Assembly (NCBI GenBank): GCA_025141835.1
Contig: CP081102.1
Span: 3,410,001 to 3,474,000, forward strand
Source: Rhodobacteraceae bacterium M385
Lineage (GTDB): Bacteria > Pseudomonadota > Alphaproteobacteria > Rhodobacterales > Rhodobacteraceae
Length of the DNA stretch: 64,000 nt
Direction: 5' to 3'
Part shown: positions 24,134 to 32,675 of the stretch, piece after piece
Layout of the letters: every line of letters begins with the position of its first letter
How positions within the stretch are numbered: position 1 is the first letter of the stretch
Position numbers and translations under genes: made by a program
The notes under the pieces: generated by a model
What the model was told of the DNA's origin: nothing
Databases searched by the model: none
Seen by the model: only the letters and a program-made list of their open reading frames with translations

Positions 24134-25789
24134 ATGTCTGACCAAGAAATCCTTCTGACGATCAAAGACCTGCGCATTGAAGGCCGCGCCGATGAGGAAT
24201 GGCTGGAAATCGTAAAAGGCGTCGACTTGACCCTCCATAAGGGAGAGGTCTTGGGCCTGATTGGAGAATCCGGTGCAGGCAAGTCCACCATCGGTCTGGC
24301 CGCCATGGGCTTTGCCCGCGACGGGTGCCGCATTTCCGGCGGTGAGATCACCTTTGACGGGATCGACCTGCGCGCAGCATCCGAGGACGCTAAGCGGGCG
24401 CTGCGCGGCAAACGCATCGCCTATGTGGCGCAATCGGCCGCTGCCAGCTTCAATCCGGCCCACAAGCTGATCGACCAATATTGCGAAGGCCCGGTAGAGC
24501 ACAGCGTCATGGGCCGATCCGAGGCCGCCGCAGACGCCACGGATCTGTATGAGAAGATGCAGCTGCCACAACCCGGCACCATCGGTTTCCGCTATCCGCA
24601 CCAAGTCTCGGGCGGGCAATTGCAACGGGCGATGACGGCGATGGCCATGTCCTGCCGTCCTGATCTGATCATCTTTGATGAGCCGACAACGGCGCTGGAT
24701 GTCACGACGCAGATCGAGGTGCTTTCGGCCATTCGCGACATCGTGGAACAGTTCAACACCGCCGCGATCTACATCACCCATGACCTCGCCGTGGTGGCGC
24801 AGATGGCCGACAAGATCAAAGTACTGCTGAAGGGCGAAGAGGTGGAAGAAGCCGACACCGCCACCATGCTGTCTGCCCCGACCGAGGAGTATACCAAATC
24901 CCTTTGGGCCGTGCGCAGCCATGCACGCGCTGACCAACCGCCAGTGGCCGCTGATGCGGTGCCTGTGGTTTCCGTGCGCAATGTAACGGCGGGTTATGGG
25001 ACGTTGGACGTGCTGTCGGACATCAGCTTCGACATTCACGCCAAACGCACCGTGGCAGTTGTGGGCGAAAGCGGATCAGGCAAATCCACTGCCGCGCGGG
25101 TCATCACTGGGCTGTTGCCTCCGCGCGCGGGGGAGGTTCTGTTTAACGGCACCGCCTTGCCGTTGGATTATCGCAGGCGGACCAAGGAACAGCTGCGCCA
25201 AGCGCAGATGATCTATCAGATGGCCGACACCGCATTGAACCCGAAGCAAAAGTTACGCGAATTGATCGGGCGGCCTGCGCAGATGTATCTGGGCCTGCAA
25301 GGCCGTGCGCTGGAAGAACGTGTGCGCGAACTGCTGTCACTGATCGAGCTAGAACCCGACGACTACATTGATCGCCTTCCGTCCGAGCTTTCGGGTGGGC
25401 AAAAACAGCGGATCGGTATCGCACGGGCCTTGGCTGCGGAACCTCAGTTCATCATCTGCGATGAGGTGACGAGCGCCTTGGACCAATTGGTGGCCGAGGG
25501 TATCCTCAAACTCCTCGACAAGCTTCAGGGGGAATTCAACCTCGCCTATATGTTCATCACCCACGATCTGGCGACGGTGAAAGCCATCGCCGACGAGGTG
25601 GTCGTGATGAAACAGGGCGTCGTGGTAGAGCAAGGCCCCAAGGCCGAGATGTTCCAACCGCCCCACGATCCCTACACAGAGCTGTTGTTGTCCTCAGTCC
25701 CAGAAATGGACCCGGACTGGCTGACTGATCTGCTCAAGGAACGCGCCTCAGGTGGCGCAGGCGCAGGGGTCGACGGCGCGGGCAACTAA
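24134..25789 (+). CDS. ABC transporter ATP-binding protein, fused DppD-DppF type
   Basis: A 551-residue protein with two complete nucleotide-binding domains, equivalent to DppD and DppF in one chain. The first half has Walker A G-E-S-G-A-G-K-S-T, signature V-S-G-G-Q-L-Q-R and Walker B F-D-E-P-T-T-A-L-D. The second has G-E-S-G-S-G-K-S-T, L-S-G-G-Q-K-Q-R and C-D-E-V-T-S-A-L-D, where valine replaces the usual proline. Both switch histidines (I-T-H-D-L-A) are present. The oligopeptide-type C-terminal extension of each half is short. The protein powers the two permeases directly upstream. Confidence 0.93.
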   Translation: MSDQEILLTIKDLRIEGRADEEWLEIVKGVDLTLHKGEVLGLIGESGAGKSTIGLAAMGFARDGCRISGGEITFDGIDLRAASEDAKRALRGKRIAYVAQSAAASFNPAHKLIDQYCEGPVEHSVMGRSEAAADATDLYEKMQLPQPGTIGFRYPHQVSGGQLQRAMTAMAMSCRPDLIIFDEPTTALDVTTQIEVLSAIRDIVEQFNTAAIYITHDLAVVAQMADKIKVLLKGEEVEEADTATMLSAPTEEYTKSLWAVRSHARADQPPVAADAVPVVSVRNVTAGYGTLDVLSDISFDIHAKRTVAVVGESGSGKSTAARVITGLLPPRAGEVLFNGTALPLDYRRRTKEQLRQAQMIYQMADTALNPKQKLRELIGRPAQMYLGLQGRALEERVRELLSLIELEPDDYIDRLPSELSGGQKQRIGIARALAAEPQFIICDEVTSALDQLVAEGILKLLDKLQGEFNLAYMFITHDLATVKAIADEVVVMKQGVVVEQGPKAEMFQPPHDPYTELLLSSVPEMDPDWLTDLLKERASGGAGAGVDGAGN

Positions 25790-25791
25790 GG

Positions 25792-25928
25792 TAGACCGGG
25801 CCTTGGCCCGGCTCCTGCCCTATCCCGTTTCGCGCTGAAACGCCCTGCCCCGGGCCGAGGCCCGGTCTACGGGGTGCGGATCGGGCCAAGGGTGTTGGAC
25901 GCGGGCAGGGCCGAAGTCCGGTTTACGG
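25792..25928. repeat. Intergenic inverted repeats with GTAGACCGGGCC arms
   Basis: GTAGACCGGGCC with a following GGCCCGG forms a local hairpin at about 25792-25812. About 40 bases on, GGGCCGAGGCCCGGTCTAC carries the reverse complement of the same arm, ending at 25871. A third degraded copy (GGGCCGAAGTCCGGTTTAC) lies at about 25909-25927. The large inverted repeat lies between the convergent 3' ends of the transporter and the TPP-enzyme gene, so bidirectional termination is likely. The shape resembles a dispersed intergenic repeat. Confidence 0.55.
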
Positions 25929-27509
25929 GACAATTATCTCGATTAGATAGGCTTTGCCCGACGCCGTTGCGCGGTCGAGGGCTGCGGTCAAATCATCTGT
26001 TCCCTCAATCCTTTCGGCAGCCATGCCGTAGGCTCCTGCCACCGCGACGAAATCCGGGGCTGAGGGTTTAACACCTTCCGGCACAATATCGTTGTCGCGC
26101 ATGTAACGCTCAATCTCTTGGTAGCCGTTATTGTTCCATACGATGAAGATCACGGGCGTATCTTCGTCCATCGCGGTGCCCAGTTCCGACAGGCAGAATT
26201 GCAAGCCGCCATCACCGGTGATGCACACTGTTGTAGAAGCGGCATCACCCAAAGCCGCGCCGATGGCCGCAGAGGGGCCATATCCCAACGCGCCGTAGCC
26301 CGTGGCGGCGTTGAACCAACCGCGCGGCTGGCTGATATAGGCGTACATATTACCCGCGTAGATCACCTGCGTGCTATCGCCCACGATACGGCAGCCGGGT
26401 ACGGCTTTGGTGATCGTGTCAATCACGTCGATATGGTCAAGGTAGGCGGGCGGCAGTTCTGCAAGACTGGCGCCACGGGCCTGCGCGGCCCGCAGGTTGC
26501 CTTGCCCCTTGTTCCTGTCGGCATCGGTTATCTGTCGCGTCAGGGCTTGCACGGCGGCTTCCGCGTCGGCCACAATTGCCACGTCGGGCAAACGGCCCCG
26601 CGTGATTTGCTGCGCGTCGCAATCAACACGGATCAGGCACGCCAGAGCAGGGGCGTTGCCGTCTTCATACATATCAAAATCGGTGCGCCCGAATTGGGTG
26701 CCAATGGCCAGCACCGCGTCGGAAGAGGCCATAAGGTTGCGCACCGTCCCTAGCGAGGGGCTGGCGGGAACACAAAGCCGGTGACCACCCAAAATACCCC
26801 GCGCGTTCGTTGTCGTCACGACGGGCGCATCAAGCGCCTCTGCCAGTTCAGTGATCACATCCGCCGCGCCCACAGCGCCGCCACCGGCAAGGATCAACGG
26901 GCGCGTCGCGCCCTCCAACAGGCGTGCTGCCTGCGCGATAATGGCAGGGTCAGGCGCTTTACGCGTGGGCACCATTTCCCGTTCCGCTGGCGTATCGATC
27001 TGCTGCTTCATCACGTCCAGCGGCACTTCGATATGCACCGGGCCGGGACGCCCGGCTGTCATGGCGGCAAAGGCCCGGTCCAGAACCCGCTCTAGATCTT
27101 CGGCACGGTGCAGGGTTTGCGACAGGAGCGCGACTTCTCGCATCATCGCTTGTTGGTCTGGCAACTCGTGCAGGAAGCCTTCTTCTTGCCCGAAGGTTGC
27201 CACTCGGTTCACGCCGGAAATCACCAGCATCGGGATGCTGTCCGCACGGGCCTGTGCCATGGGGGTAATCGCATTCGTCACCCCCGGCCCGGTAATCAGC
27301 AGACACACCCCCGGCTTGCCCGAGGCGCGCGCGTAGCCATCAGCCATGAAGCCCGCGCTTTGTTCATGGCGGGGCGTGATATGGCGAATGCCGGACCCGG
27401 AGAGGCCGCGATACATCTCGACCGTATGCACGCCGGGGATGCCAAAGATCGTATCCACGCCGCGCCGTTCCAACAGCGTGATCAACACTTCGCCTACCGT
27501 GCGTTTCAT
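25923..27509 (-). CDS. Thiamine-diphosphate-dependent enzyme, acetolactate synthase/2-ketoarginine decarboxylase-like
   Basis: Cytoplasmic TPP enzyme of 528 residues with the three-domain layout of acetolactate synthase large subunits. The activating glutamate is in P-R-H-E-Q-S-A-G-F (about residue 50). The central FAD/DHS-like domain spans about 190-320, and the TPP/Mg motif reads G-D-G-G-L-Q-F, ending N-N-N-G-Y near residue 450. No small subunit is adjacent, so a catabolic 2-oxo-acid decarboxylase or synthase is more likely than branched-chain biosynthesis. The overall pattern recalls proteins annotated as 5-guanidino-2-oxopentanoate decarboxylase. The ATG at 27509 has GGAGAG upstream; the longer frame overlaps the neighbouring regulator. 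It is probably co-transcribed with that GlxA-type regulator, 25 bases upstream. Confidence 0.75.
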   Translation of the reverse strand: MKRTVGEVLITLLERRGVDTIFGIPGVHTVEMYRGLSGSGIRHITPRHEQSAGFMADGYARASGKPGVCLLITGPGVTNAITPMAQARADSIPMLVISGVNRVATFGQEEGFLHELPDQQAMMREVALLSQTLHRAEDLERVLDRAFAAMTAGRPGPVHIEVPLDVMKQQIDTPAEREMVPTRKAPDPAIIAQAARLLEGATRPLILAGGGAVGAADVITELAEALDAPVVTTTNARGILGGHRLCVPASPSLGTVRNLMASSDAVLAIGTQFGRTDFDMYEDGNAPALACLIRVDCDAQQITRGRLPDVAIVADAEAAVQALTRQITDADRNKGQGNLRAAQARGASLAELPPAYLDHIDVIDTITKAVPGCRIVGDSTQVIYAGNMYAYISQPRGWFNAATGYGALGYGPSAAIGAALGDAASTTVCITGDGGLQFCLSELGTAMDEDTPVIFIVWNNNGYQEIERYMRDNDIVPEGVKPSAPDFVAVAGAYGMAAERIEGTDDLTAALDRATASGKAYLIEIIVP

Positions 27510-27534
27510 GGCCTCTCCGATCTGTACGCGGACT

Positions 27535-28470
27535 CTATGCGCCCTTGGATTTCCTAGCCAATCTGGCAGCTGACGGGGTGATCCCAAACTCCGCCTTGAA
27601 GGCCCGAGCCATAGCCGTGGCATCCCGGTAGCCCGAGCGCAAGGCGACCTCGGACACGCTGTCGCGGGTTTGCTCTAGCCTGCGCCGCGCTTCGCCCAAG
27701 CGGATGCTGCGGTAGAGCGCGCCGGGGGACATCCCGGCATGGGCTTGGAACGCGATTTCTAACGCGCGACGGGTCAGGTTTAGTTCGGCGGCCAATGCCG
27801 TGATCCCAAGCGGCGCTTCCACATGGCGGCGCATCAGGGCAGCGGCTGCTTTGACCGTCCGGTGGGTGGGGATTAGCCGCTGTGGATCAAGGTCCGGGGG
27901 GCGTTCTCCGTACATGAACAGGGCGGCCACCTCAAGCGATAGGGCCGAGCCGTGGCGGCGCTCGATCAACTCTAACATCAGCTCCAGCGTCGTACTTGCC
28001 CCGCCGCAACTGACCCGGTTGCCGTCGATAACAAAGCGATCTTCGGTGAAGTCGACCTCGGGGAAGGTCTCTGCGGCCTGCCCCAAAGTGTCCCAGTGAC
28101 ACGTCGCGCGGCGGCCATCCAACAGGCCAGCATAGGCCAAAAGATAGGCGCCGGTGTCCAACCCCACCATCGTATCAAACCGCCTTGCGGACGCGCGAAG
28201 CGCGCGGGCGGTGGCGGGGACGGCAAGCGCCTCGTGCCCGTAGCTTGGCATCACGAACAGATGCGATCCCGACAGCAGCGAGGACAGTTGCGTTGCCTGC
28301 ACGGGCAACCCACTGGAGGAGCAGACGGGCGCGTCATCAAGGGACAGGAAATTCCACCGGTAAAGCTCTGTCCGTGCCAGCGTATTGGCCGCCCGCAGGG
28401 GCTCCACCGCATTGGCAAGGCAGAGGTTTGAGAACCCCTCGAACAGCAACATTGAATACGTATCCGGCAT
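27535..28470 (-). CDS. GlxA-family (AraC-type) transcriptional regulator, CdhR/GbdR-like
   Basis: A 311-residue regulator with an N-terminal DJ-1/PfpI amidotransferase-like domain (about residues 3-180) and a C-terminal AraC helix-turn-helix pair (about 205-305, with S-E-V-A-L-R-S-G-Y-R-D). The segment E-P-L-R-A-A-N, followed by L-Y-R-W, is typical of GlxA-family activators such as the carnitine regulator CdhR and the betaine regulator GbdR. It is divergent from the carnitine-type catabolic genes with only 75 bases between starts. It is therefore the likely controller of that operon in response to carnitine or betaine. The start at 28470 gives the family length; an ATG at 28518 is the alternative. 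Confidence 0.85.
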   Translation of the reverse strand: MPDTYSMLLFEGFSNLCLANAVEPLRAANTLARTELYRWNFLSLDDAPVCSSSGLPVQATQLSSLLSGSHLFVMPSYGHEALAVPATARALRASARRFDTMVGLDTGAYLLAYAGLLDGRRATCHWDTLGQAAETFPEVDFTEDRFVIDGNRVSCGGASTTLELMLELIERRHGSALSLEVAALFMYGERPPDLDPQRLIPTHRTVKAAAALMRRHVEAPLGITALAAELNLTRRALEIAFQAHAGMSPGALYRSIRLGEARRRLEQTRDSVSEVALRSGYRDATAMARAFKAEFGITPSAARLARKSKGA

Positions 28471-28545
28471 GATTTCAACGCATACAGCAACGTAGAGTAC
28501 AAAACGAGGCCTAACCATGTTCCCGAATGCAGGGGAGAGGCGCAT

Positions 28546-29706
28546 ATGGATTTCGGCCTGAGCGACGAACAGGAAATGATCGTATCCACGGTCCGCAGCT
28601 TTGTGGAAAATGAGATCTACCCCCATGAGGCCGAGGTTGAACGGACGGGCCACATGCCGTTGGAACTGGGGCTGGAGATCAAGCAAAAGGTCATCGACCT
28701 TGGGTTCTACGCCTGCAACTTTCCGGAAAGCGTGGGCGGTGCCGGTCTGTCACATCTGGATTTTACCTTGGTCGAGAGAGAGTTGGGGCGCGGGTCCATG
28801 GCGCTTACCCATTTCTTCGGACGGCCACAGAATATCTTGATGGCCTGCGAAGGCGATCAGGTTGAGCGCTATCTTCTGCCGGCCGTGCGAGGCGAGCGGA
28901 TGGATGCGCTGGCCATGACCGAACCCGATGCCGGGTCGGACGTGCGGGGGATGAAATGCTCGGCCGTGCGTGACGGCGGGGATTGGGTGGTGAACGGCTC
29001 CAAGCACTTCATCTCGGGCGCAGAGCACGCGGATTTCTTTATTGTTTTTGTGGCAACTGGAGTGGATGAGACACCCCGTGGCCCCAAGAAGCGGATCACC
29101 TGTTTCCTTGTGGATCGCGGCCACCCGGGGTTTGAGGTGCGCGAGGGATATAATTCCGTAAGCCACAAGGGCTACAAGAATTGCATCCTCACCTTTGATG
29201 ATTGCCGGCTACCCGATGCGCAGGTCTTGGGCGAAGTCGATGGCGGCTTTGCGGTGATGAACGAATGGCTCTATGCGACGCGCCTGACGGTGGCCGCGTT
29301 TAGCGTGGGGCGGGCCCGGCGGTGCTTTGACATGGCCGTGGACTATGCCGCGCAACGCAAGCAGTTCGGGCAACAGATCGCCAAGTTCCAAGGCGTCAGT
29401 TTCCAGATCGCCGATATGATTACCGAGATCGACGCCGCAGATCATCTAACGTTGGCGGGGGCTTGGCGGTTGGACAAGGACCTTCCGGCGAACCGGGAGA
29501 TTGCCTCGGCCAAACTGTATGCGACGGAAATGCTGGCGCGCGTAACCGATACCACGTTGCAGATATTCGGCGGCATGGGGTTGATGGATGACTTCCCGAT
29601 TGAGAGGTTCTGGCGTGACGCGCGGGTCGAGCGGATTTGGGATGGCACCTCTGAAATTCAGCGGCACATCATAAGTCGTGACCTGTTTCGGCCCTTGGGC
29701 GCATGA
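28546..29706 (+). CDS. Acyl-CoA dehydrogenase (gamma-butyrobetainyl-CoA dehydrogenase candidate)
   Basis: FAD-dependent acyl-CoA dehydrogenase of 386 residues with the full three-domain fold. M-T-E-P-D-A-G-S-D lies at about 124-132, and the C-terminal helical domain includes R-K-Q-F-G-Q. The usual catalytic glutamate in Y-E-G-T-S is replaced by aspartate (W-D-G-T-S, Asp366). In context it probably oxidises gamma-butyrobetainyl-CoA to crotonobetainyl-CoA ahead of the CaiD-type hydratase. It opens the rightward operon, with AGGGGAGAGG before the ATG. Substrate is inferred from neighbours only; branched or short acyl-CoAs are alternatives. Confidence 0.85.
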   Translation: MDFGLSDEQEMIVSTVRSFVENEIYPHEAEVERTGHMPLELGLEIKQKVIDLGFYACNFPESVGGAGLSHLDFTLVERELGRGSMALTHFFGRPQNILMACEGDQVERYLLPAVRGERMDALAMTEPDAGSDVRGMKCSAVRDGGDWVVNGSKHFISGAEHADFFIVFVATGVDETPRGPKKRITCFLVDRGHPGFEVREGYNSVSHKGYKNCILTFDDCRLPDAQVLGEVDGGFAVMNEWLYATRLTVAAFSVGRARRCFDMAVDYAAQRKQFGQQIAKFQGVSFQIADMITEIDAADHLTLAGAWRLDKDLPANREIASAKLYATEMLARVTDTTLQIFGGMGLMDDFPIERFWRDARVERIWDGTSEIQRHIISRDLFRPLGA

Positions 29707-29740
29707 GAGTAGATTTCCCTTTGCGATGCAAAGTGACCAA

Positions 29741-29788
29741 GCGGGGGGTTCCCCCCCGCACCCCCACGATATTTTTGAAAAGATGAAG
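29741..29788. repeat. G-run hairpin element, copy 1
   Basis: GCGGGGGG (29741-29748) pairs with CCCCCCGC (29752-29759). It is followed by ACCCCC, a short variable stretch and AAGATGAAG ending at 29788. The same order recurs at 38243-38292. The ATGAAG inside the element explains a false in-frame start at 29783 for the next gene. It lies between two same-direction genes and may attenuate transcription. Confidence 0.65.
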
Positions 29789-29800
29789 CAGGGGCGCGCG

Positions 29801-31825
29801 ATGGACCGATTGTTGAAGCCGCGTTCGATCGCTGTGATCGGGGGAGGCGTATGGTGTGAGAGTGTCATTCGGGAATGCCAAAAGATCGGCTTCACCGGTG
29901 AGATATGGCCCGTCCATCCGACGAAGGTAGAGATCCAAGGCCTGACCGCGGTTGGGTCCGTGGAGGCGCTGCCCGCGGCGCCGGATGCCGCCTTTGTCGG
30001 CGTGAACCGTTTGGCTACGGTCGAGGTGATCGCCGCGTTGTCGGCGATGGGAGCCGGAGGGGCGATCTGCTTTGCATCGGGCTTTCAGGAGGCGGTTGAG
30101 GAGCTGTCCGACGGGGCGGACAAGCAGGCGGCCTTGCTGGAGGCGGCGGGAGAGATGCCGATCCTTGGGCCCAATTGTTACGGCTTGGTCAACGCACTGG
30201 ATGGCGTCGCCTTGTGGCCAGATTATCACGGAATGGTGCCCGTGGATCGAGGCGTAGCGATTGTTACGCAGTCGTCGAATATTGCGATCAACCTGACGAT
30301 GCAAACCCGGGGTTTGCCGCTGGCCTATGTGGTCACGGCGGGCAATCAGGCGCAGAGGGATTTGGCGCAGATTGGCATGGCGTTGCTGGATGACCCCCGC
30401 GTTACAGCGCTGGGGCTGCACATTGAAGGGATACAGGACATTCGCCGGTTGGAGGCACTGGCAGACAGGGCGCGCGCTCTGGGTAAGGCGATCGTGGCGT
30501 TGAAGGTGGGTGCGTCAGAGCAGGCACAGGCCGCGACGGTATCCCACACGGCATCGCTGGCGGGGAGTGACGCAGGCGCGAGGGCATTACTGGCGAAGAT
30601 TGGAATTGGGCAAGTCAGCAGTTTGTCTGCCCTGCTAGAAGCGTTGAAGCTGCTCCATGTTACCGGGCCTTTGACGTCCAATCGCATCGCCTCCATGTCA
30701 TGTTCCGGGGGCGAGGCCTGTTTGATCGCGGACACCGCGTTGTCTTTTGACGTAGATTTCCCCGAGTTGTCGGAGCGGCAACGGACTGACTTGCGCGCGG
30801 CACTTGGTCCCAAGGTCGCCTTGGCAAACCCATTGGACTATCACACCTACATCTGGGCGGACCGAACCGCGATGACGGCGTGTTTCGCTGCCATGATGGA
30901 TGAGACCTTGGCCTTGGGGGTCGTGGTGCTTGATTTCCCTCGGCCCGATCGCTGCCCTGCACCGGATTGGGACTTGGTCATTGAAGCCGTAGCTGATGCG
31001 CAAAAGGCCACGGGCCGCCCCATTGCGATCCTGTCCAGCTTGCCCGACACGATGCCGGAAGCCTTAGCCCAGACCATGATCCTTCGGGGAATTGTGCCGA
31101 TGTCTGGGTTTACGGAGGCTTTGGAAGCGATTGCCGTGGCCGCCCGGTTAGGCCGCTTTGAGACGTCGGCGCCGGTTCTATTGCCGGGCGTGGACGGGCC
31201 TAGTGTGACGCTGAGCGAAGATGAGGCCAAGCGGCGGCTGGCGTATTTTGGTTTACAAGTTCCTGCTTCCTTGTTGGTGAATGGCGCCGATGAAACAGCA
31301 CAAGCGGCGGCATCTCTTGGCGGTACGGTCGTGCTGAAAGGCATGGGTGTCGCCCATAAGACGGAGGCCGGGGCGGTCCGCTTGGGGTTAACCACCGAGT
31401 CCATCGTTGCGGCGGCGGAAAGGATGCCTTCGGATGAATTTCTTGTAGAAGAAATGGTTACGGCACCGGCCATCGAGCTCTTGATAGGTGTAGTGCGCGA
31501 TCCGGCCCACGGGTTCGTTCTAACGCTAGGCGCTGGCGGTACGTTAACCGAGATTCTTGACGACACCACGCAGCTGCTATTGCCGTGCTCTGCCGAGGAG
31601 ATCACCGCGGCACTTTCCCGCTTGCGTTTAGCCCCGCGCCTGAAGGGATACCGCGGGGCGCCCCCCGCCGACATCACATCGATTGCCAGCGCAGTACTCG
31701 CCGTGCAGGAATATGTAACCGCCCATTCGCAGGACGTTGTTGAGGTTGAGATCAACCCGCTTCTCTGCACTCCCACCCGCGCCGTCGCCGCCGACGCCCT
31801 GATCCAATTAAGAGAGGCCCCATGA
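29801..31825 (+). CDS. Acyl-CoA synthetase of the ADP-forming (acetate--CoA ligase) family
   Basis: A 674-residue protein with the fused layout of NDP-forming acyl-CoA synthetases. The N-terminal CoA-binding Rossmann domain (about residues 1-95) begins L-K-P-R-S-I-A-V-I-G-G-G. A succinyl-CoA-synthetase-like region follows (about 125-420), whose phosphohistidine candidate is in V-S-H-T-A-S near 249. The C-terminal ATP-grasp domain (about 455-674) includes V-L-K-G-M-G-V-A-H-K-T-E. In this operon it is the only candidate to make the CoA thioester of gamma-butyrobetaine, crotonobetaine or carnitine, the role that AMP-forming CaiC has elsewhere. The ATG at 29801 is chosen because the earlier ATG at 29783 belongs to a repeat element. 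Its stop overlaps caiD by four bases. Confidence 0.85.
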   Translation: MDRLLKPRSIAVIGGGVWCESVIRECQKIGFTGEIWPVHPTKVEIQGLTAVGSVEALPAAPDAAFVGVNRLATVEVIAALSAMGAGGAICFASGFQEAVEELSDGADKQAALLEAAGEMPILGPNCYGLVNALDGVALWPDYHGMVPVDRGVAIVTQSSNIAINLTMQTRGLPLAYVVTAGNQAQRDLAQIGMALLDDPRVTALGLHIEGIQDIRRLEALADRARALGKAIVALKVGASEQAQAATVSHTASLAGSDAGARALLAKIGIGQVSSLSALLEALKLLHVTGPLTSNRIASMSCSGGEACLIADTALSFDVDFPELSERQRTDLRAALGPKVALANPLDYHTYIWADRTAMTACFAAMMDETLALGVVVLDFPRPDRCPAPDWDLVIEAVADAQKATGRPIAILSSLPDTMPEALAQTMILRGIVPMSGFTEALEAIAVAARLGRFETSAPVLLPGVDGPSVTLSEDEAKRRLAYFGLQVPASLLVNGADETAQAAASLGGTVVLKGMGVAHKTEAGAVRLGLTTESIVAAAERMPSDEFLVEEMVTAPAIELLIGVVRDPAHGFVLTLGAGGTLTEILDDTTQLLLPCSAEEITAALSRLRLAPRLKGYRGAPPADITSIASAVLAVQEYVTAHSQDVVEVEINPLLCTPTRAVAADALIQLREAP

Positions 31826-32607
31826 CCTACACGCCCATCAAAACCACCCGCCGGGGCTACGTTCTGGAAGTCACGCTTGACCGGGGAAAAGCGAACGCCA
31901 TCGACCTGGCAACCAGCCGGGTCATGGGAGAGGTCTTCACCGACTTCCGCGACGACCCCGACCTGCGCGTGGCGATCGTGACAGGCGCGGGAGAGAAGTT
32001 CTTTTGCCCCGGATGGGACCTGAAAGCCGCCGCCGATGGCGACGCCGTGGATGGGGATTATGGCGTCGGCGGTTTCGGAGGCCTGCAAGAGTTGCGCGGG
32101 CTGAACAAACCAGTGATCGCCGCGGTGAACGGCATCTGCTGTGGCGGCGGGCTGGAACTGGCTTTGGGCGCGGATATTATTCTGGCCGCCGATCATGCCA
32201 GCTTCGCCTTGCCGGAAATCCGGTCCGGTACTGTGGCCGATGCGGCCTCGATCAAGCTGCCGAAGCGCATCCCCTATCACATCGCGATGGAAATGCTGTT
32301 CACCGGTCGCTGGCTGGATGCCGAAGAGGCCGCCCGCTGGGGAATGATAAACCGGATCGTGCCGGCGAAGGATCTGATGGATCAAGCCCGAGAAATGGCG
32401 GACCTGCTGGCCAGTGGCCCCCCCCTTGTCTACGCCGCGATCAAGGAAGTGGTGCGCGAGGCGGAAGATATGAAGTTCCAAGATGCGTTGAACAAAATCA
32501 CCAAGAGCCAGTTTGAAACCGTCGAGAAGCTCTACCGATCAGAAGATCAACTGGAAGGCGCGCGGGCATTTGCCGAGAAACGCGATCCGGTTTGGAAAGG
32601 GCGGTAA
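31822..32607 (+). CDS. caiD: Enoyl-CoA hydratase family, CaiD-like (crotonobetainyl-CoA hydratase)
   Basis: A 261-residue crotonase-fold enzyme. The first oxyanion-hole segment is near residues 55-65 (F-F-C-P-G-W-D-L-K), and the second is C-C-G-G-G-L-E-L-A-L-G (about 106-116), with the catalytic glutamate in it. A second acidic residue lies in P-E-I-R-S-G-T near 132. The close resemblance to CaiD suggests reversible hydration of crotonobetainyl-CoA to L-carnitinyl-CoA. It begins in an ATGA overlap with the ligase gene. The downstream BKACE and carnitine dehydrogenase support the assignment strongly. Confidence 0.85.
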   Translation: MTYTPIKTTRRGYVLEVTLDRGKANAIDLATSRVMGEVFTDFRDDPDLRVAIVTGAGEKFFCPGWDLKAAADGDAVDGDYGVGGFGGLQELRGLNKPVIAAVNGICCGGGLELALGADIILAADHASFALPEIRSGTVADAASIKLPKRIPYHIAMEMLFTGRWLDAEEAARWGMINRIVPAKDLMDQAREMADLLASGPPLVYAAIKEVVREAEDMKFQDALNKITKSQFETVEKLYRSEDQLEGARAFAEKRDPVWKGR

Positions 32608-32608
32608 C

Positions 32609-32654
32609 GAATTTTCGTACGAAAATTCACACATGCGTTTTCGTACGAAAACGC
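32609..32654. promoter_or_regulatory. Twin perfect 20-bp palindromes, core TTTTCGTACGAAAA
   Basis: GAATTTTCGTACGAAAATTC (32609-32628) and GCGTTTTCGTACGAAAACGC (32635-32654) are both perfect palindromes. They share a 14-bp core and have centres 26 bases apart. They start one base after the caiD stop and end 21 bases before the BKACE ATG. As DNA this looks like a tandem dimer-binding operator; as RNA, two hairpins with short loops. No U-run follows. Confidence 0.75.
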
Positions 32655-32675
32655 AGCAGCGACATAGGGAATCAC

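Noticed and set aside
29783..29800. ATG at 29783 as start of the acyl-CoA synthetase
   Set aside because: The ATGAAG belongs to the G-run hairpin element repeated at 38243-38292; the family start M-D-R-L-L-K-P-R-S begins at 29801.
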